Part shown: one piece after another, positions 61,643 to 64,000 of the stretch
Position numbering within the stretch: position 1 is the first letter of the stretch
How the letters are laid out: each line of letters begins with the position of its first letter
Assembly: GCA_018806915.1 (NCBI GenBank)
Contig: JAGKQI010000088.1
Location: 744,001 to 808,000, forward strand
DNA from: Phytophthora colocasiae
Taxonomy: Eukaryota > Oomycota > Peronosporomycetes > Peronosporales > Peronosporaceae
Length of the DNA stretch: 64,000 bases
Reading direction: 5' to 3'
Position numbers and translations under genes: made by a program
The notes under the pieces: model-generated
What the model was told of the DNA's origin: nothing
Database searches by the model: none
The model's input: only the letters and a program-made list of their open reading frames with translations

Positions 61643-63999
61643 TCATACATTCGTATCTACTTCAGCCTCATCATCGCTATCAGGAGAAAAATACCCACTT
61701 AACAGCTCGCAATTCTCCGTGTCCTCGACCTCCAGTCCAACCTTCACGTTGGATGGGATATACGTGTCAATATCTCGGGTGTGAAGCTTGGGGCATTGTG
61801 TGACATCGACAAATTGTCGATTGCAGTTTAAAAATGCCGACATGTCGACATTGTGCGGTGCAATTGAGCCACGTTGCGGTGTTACTAACTGCCCAGCGGT
61901 GCCGAAATCTCGCTCAATCTGTGCGGAAGAGAACGGAATGGCAAATAAAATTCGAGCCACCAGTGGCAAGAACTTGAACGTCCCGTTATCAACTTGGCGT
62001 TTCCAAAACTCTAACACATTTTCCGGCCGATTGTCGTTCATTTGGATCGACATTGCTGCCCCCTCCCACCTCTCCAGCTCTTCGTCAACTCGCGCAGCAT
62101 TCATGTCGTTAATAGCCTCGGGTGCAACGCGCTCCTCATGGATGATGTCTCCAAAACATTCCATCATATCCTCCGAAAACAGAGTAGGAGGAGCTGGCAG
62201 GGGTTCATCAACAGCAACCGGTAAGCTGGATTCTCGAGGCATAGCCACTGTATTCATCAACGACCTCACTTTGTCGTAAATGATCTTCTTGATCTTCGCG
62301 AAGTCCTCTCTCCAGCAGCGGTGGGAACGCCATTAGAATCGGCATTACATAGTGTAATGATCTTTCTGAGGAAACCATCAAAATTCTTGAAGTTTGGATG
62401 GAGAAAAAGTTGCATCTTCAATACAAACGAACACTTTGCGATCTCTTTGCGGTCCGTATACCGAGAAAAGAATCGTGCGTGGAAGGAGCTGTAGAGCAAC
62501 GAGCGCGTTGAGGCGGCTAATGGCGTCAGGTCTTCAGGTCTAAACGCGATGCGGTGAGTGTTTGTTGACCGGTAGTCTCGAAGCTCTTTTGAACAGTCGA
62601 GAACTGTTATGCGCAACTTGTACAGTGTAAGTAGTACGTCCACTTGGTTGGCACTCTCGCCTTGACTCTTTATGTTCACCAAAGTTATCGGTTGTAGGAG
62701 AGACAGAATCTGTGTAAGGTGCTGATAGTCGCGTTCCAGCGGAAATCCAGCAGGAAGATCAGCATTGCTCCTGCGAGCCCTGTCCAGCCGCTCAGCATAC
62801 CACGTCACAAGTGGCTCCCACAAGTCAAAATACGCTTTATCACACGGGTGAGACCAAGAAACCGGTGTGCTCGATACTCTAGTAGCTGGTGTGGTGATTT
62901 CCCACCCTTGCCATAAAGACACAGCTCCTCGAACAAAGATCCCATCACCTCCACGTGTTTAACCGTGTAAATAGTCTTCACAATACGCCGGATAAGCGCT
63001 GTCATTGCTGGGTTTTTGATTGGTCGACGCTAGTTACCATGCCGCAGGCAGCCTTTGTAGCAGCATTTGTTAAATGCGGGATACACCACTGCCAGTTCAG
63101 TTTGAGCCCTTCGGTCATCATCCACCGTACATCTGGTCCTGCATCCGTCGTTGATCCGTATAAGTCACAGGGCGATAGTCCAAAGTCACGTAGAATATCG
63201 CTGAGCCAGCGGCGGAACGGCCGCCGGATGCCGCCTTCTCGTTCGCCGTAACGAGGTACGAAGTGCCGTGTTCCAAGCAGCACCGACTTGAGCTCAAATT
63301 GTTCCGTGACCAAGTACAACCGAAGTCCCAGATACTTCGTCGCTTGCACCTTGGAGCTCAGAAGTCGGCAACCGCTGTAAATGTCGGCGCTGAGCCAATT
63401 CGATTCGATCGCAGGAGGTCCTCCAGCACTCCCTTGGTCGATGCGTATAGCTCCACGATCGAGTGGCTAACCACCTTTGCATTCATCGCGGCTTGTACGG
63501 AGTCCTTGTACACAAGTTCGCGGATAGTGATCGACTCTTCATATTCACCCAGGCGAAAGGGTAAGTTGTTATTCACGATCCGGAGTGTCTCCATCAATAC
63601 GTACACACGCCCAGGATCGTCCCGAAACACCTGTGAGTTTCGCACACGATCCAAGTCGCTTTCGCGGGTCCGCCGACGATCGTTGCTCACTTCAGTCCGT
63701 TCAGACGTAACATCATGCGCTTTTTTCAGATGCTTGGTAGCCGCTGATGTTTTGCCAGTCGACAGAGGAAATGATACATCTTGGGATCTGCAGTTCGCGC
63801 CGGCCAAACACATCCATATAGCTGGTGCACTGCTGTCTGGTTCGCTGGATGAGTTGTCGGGCTCCTTAATCAGCCTCACTCCGTACGAAAAAATTATTGA
63901 TTTCTCGTTCCGCCGTGGTGGTAGCACTATAAATCCAGCTGGCGGCTCGAAGGCATTAATGGCGTCGCGAATGCTTGGAGGTATCAAGTGCACCGGCAT
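61643..63999 (-). pseudogene. hAT-family transposase, degraded, may continue beyond the window
   Basis: Starts at or beyond 63999. BED-like finger (IWMCLAGANCRSQDVSF ... ATKHLKKAH), then the N-terminal helices. A 1-nt deletion near 63360 (the VADF reading changes frame to SSKVQATKYLGLRLYLV) is followed by the catalytic region with CDLYGSTTDAGPDVRWMM and HLTNAA, another shift at the A-run near 63020, one near 62930 and one near 62290. The end is the hAT dimerisation domain (FLPLVARILFAIPFSSAQIE, ERDFGTAGQLVTPQRGSI, DMSAFLNCNRQ). At least four frameshifts. It is a different lineage from the 51997-53523 hAT. Confidence 0.85.
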
Positions 64000-64000
64000 G

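Overview
The window looks like part of an oomycete (Phytophthora-type) nuclear genome. The evidence is an RxLR-dEER secreted effector, short introns with GTAAG/CTAAC/TAG signals, a compact housekeeping island, ankyrin-repeat gene debris, and a heavy load of Ty3/gypsy, Tc1/mariner, MULE, hAT and LINE elements. It falls into a gene-dense left end (0-17.6 kb) and a repeat-dominated remainder.

Left island: two intact zinc-dependent alcohol dehydrogenases (21-1088 minus, 4248-5312 plus); an FKBP-TPR tail-anchored protein gene (8083-5392 minus) split by a young Tc1 element with 202-bp inverted repeats and TA target duplication; a divergently transcribed 1170-aa membrane protein with one 55-nt intron (8261-11828); and a dynamin-like GTPase (12007-14148). 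Next come a SET-domain gene cut by one in-frame TAG and a degenerate MULE transposase.

17.6-32.7 kb is a set of nested insertions inside a third alcohol dehydrogenase paralogue. Its three pieces lie at 17592-18067, 29378-29630 and 32400-32696. The first gap holds a RanGAP-like fragment, a gypsy RT/RNase H fragment and a provisional element C. Inside C is an apparently intact Ty3/gypsy retrotransposon B (20317-28616, TSD ATGTA). The second gap is a MULE with a 10-bp target duplication.

Retrotransposon B is the most unusual object here. Its LTRs, gag, protease, pol and an extra 515-aa antisense ORF are packed with short perfect inverted repeats every 30-50 nt. In one repeat-rich linker the stems change sequence but stay complementary. 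It also has a textbook -1 frameshift site (A AAA AAC plus a 9-bp stem) between gag and protease. The other gypsy copies in the window do not show this hairpin density.

32.7-51 kb holds a 200-bp direct repeat made partly of ankyrin-gene tail, a gypsy fragment, an ankyrin pseudogene, and a defective gypsy element D present as two tandem copies sharing a middle LTR, all flanked by one TCCAT duplication. Just beyond it a U6 snRNA sequence is fused to the 3' end of a LINE. 51-64 kb carries ankyrin debris, two hAT transposases, the RxLR effector, a second LINE tail, and a 434-aa coiled-coil ORF.

All product names come from reading motifs by eye; no database search was run.
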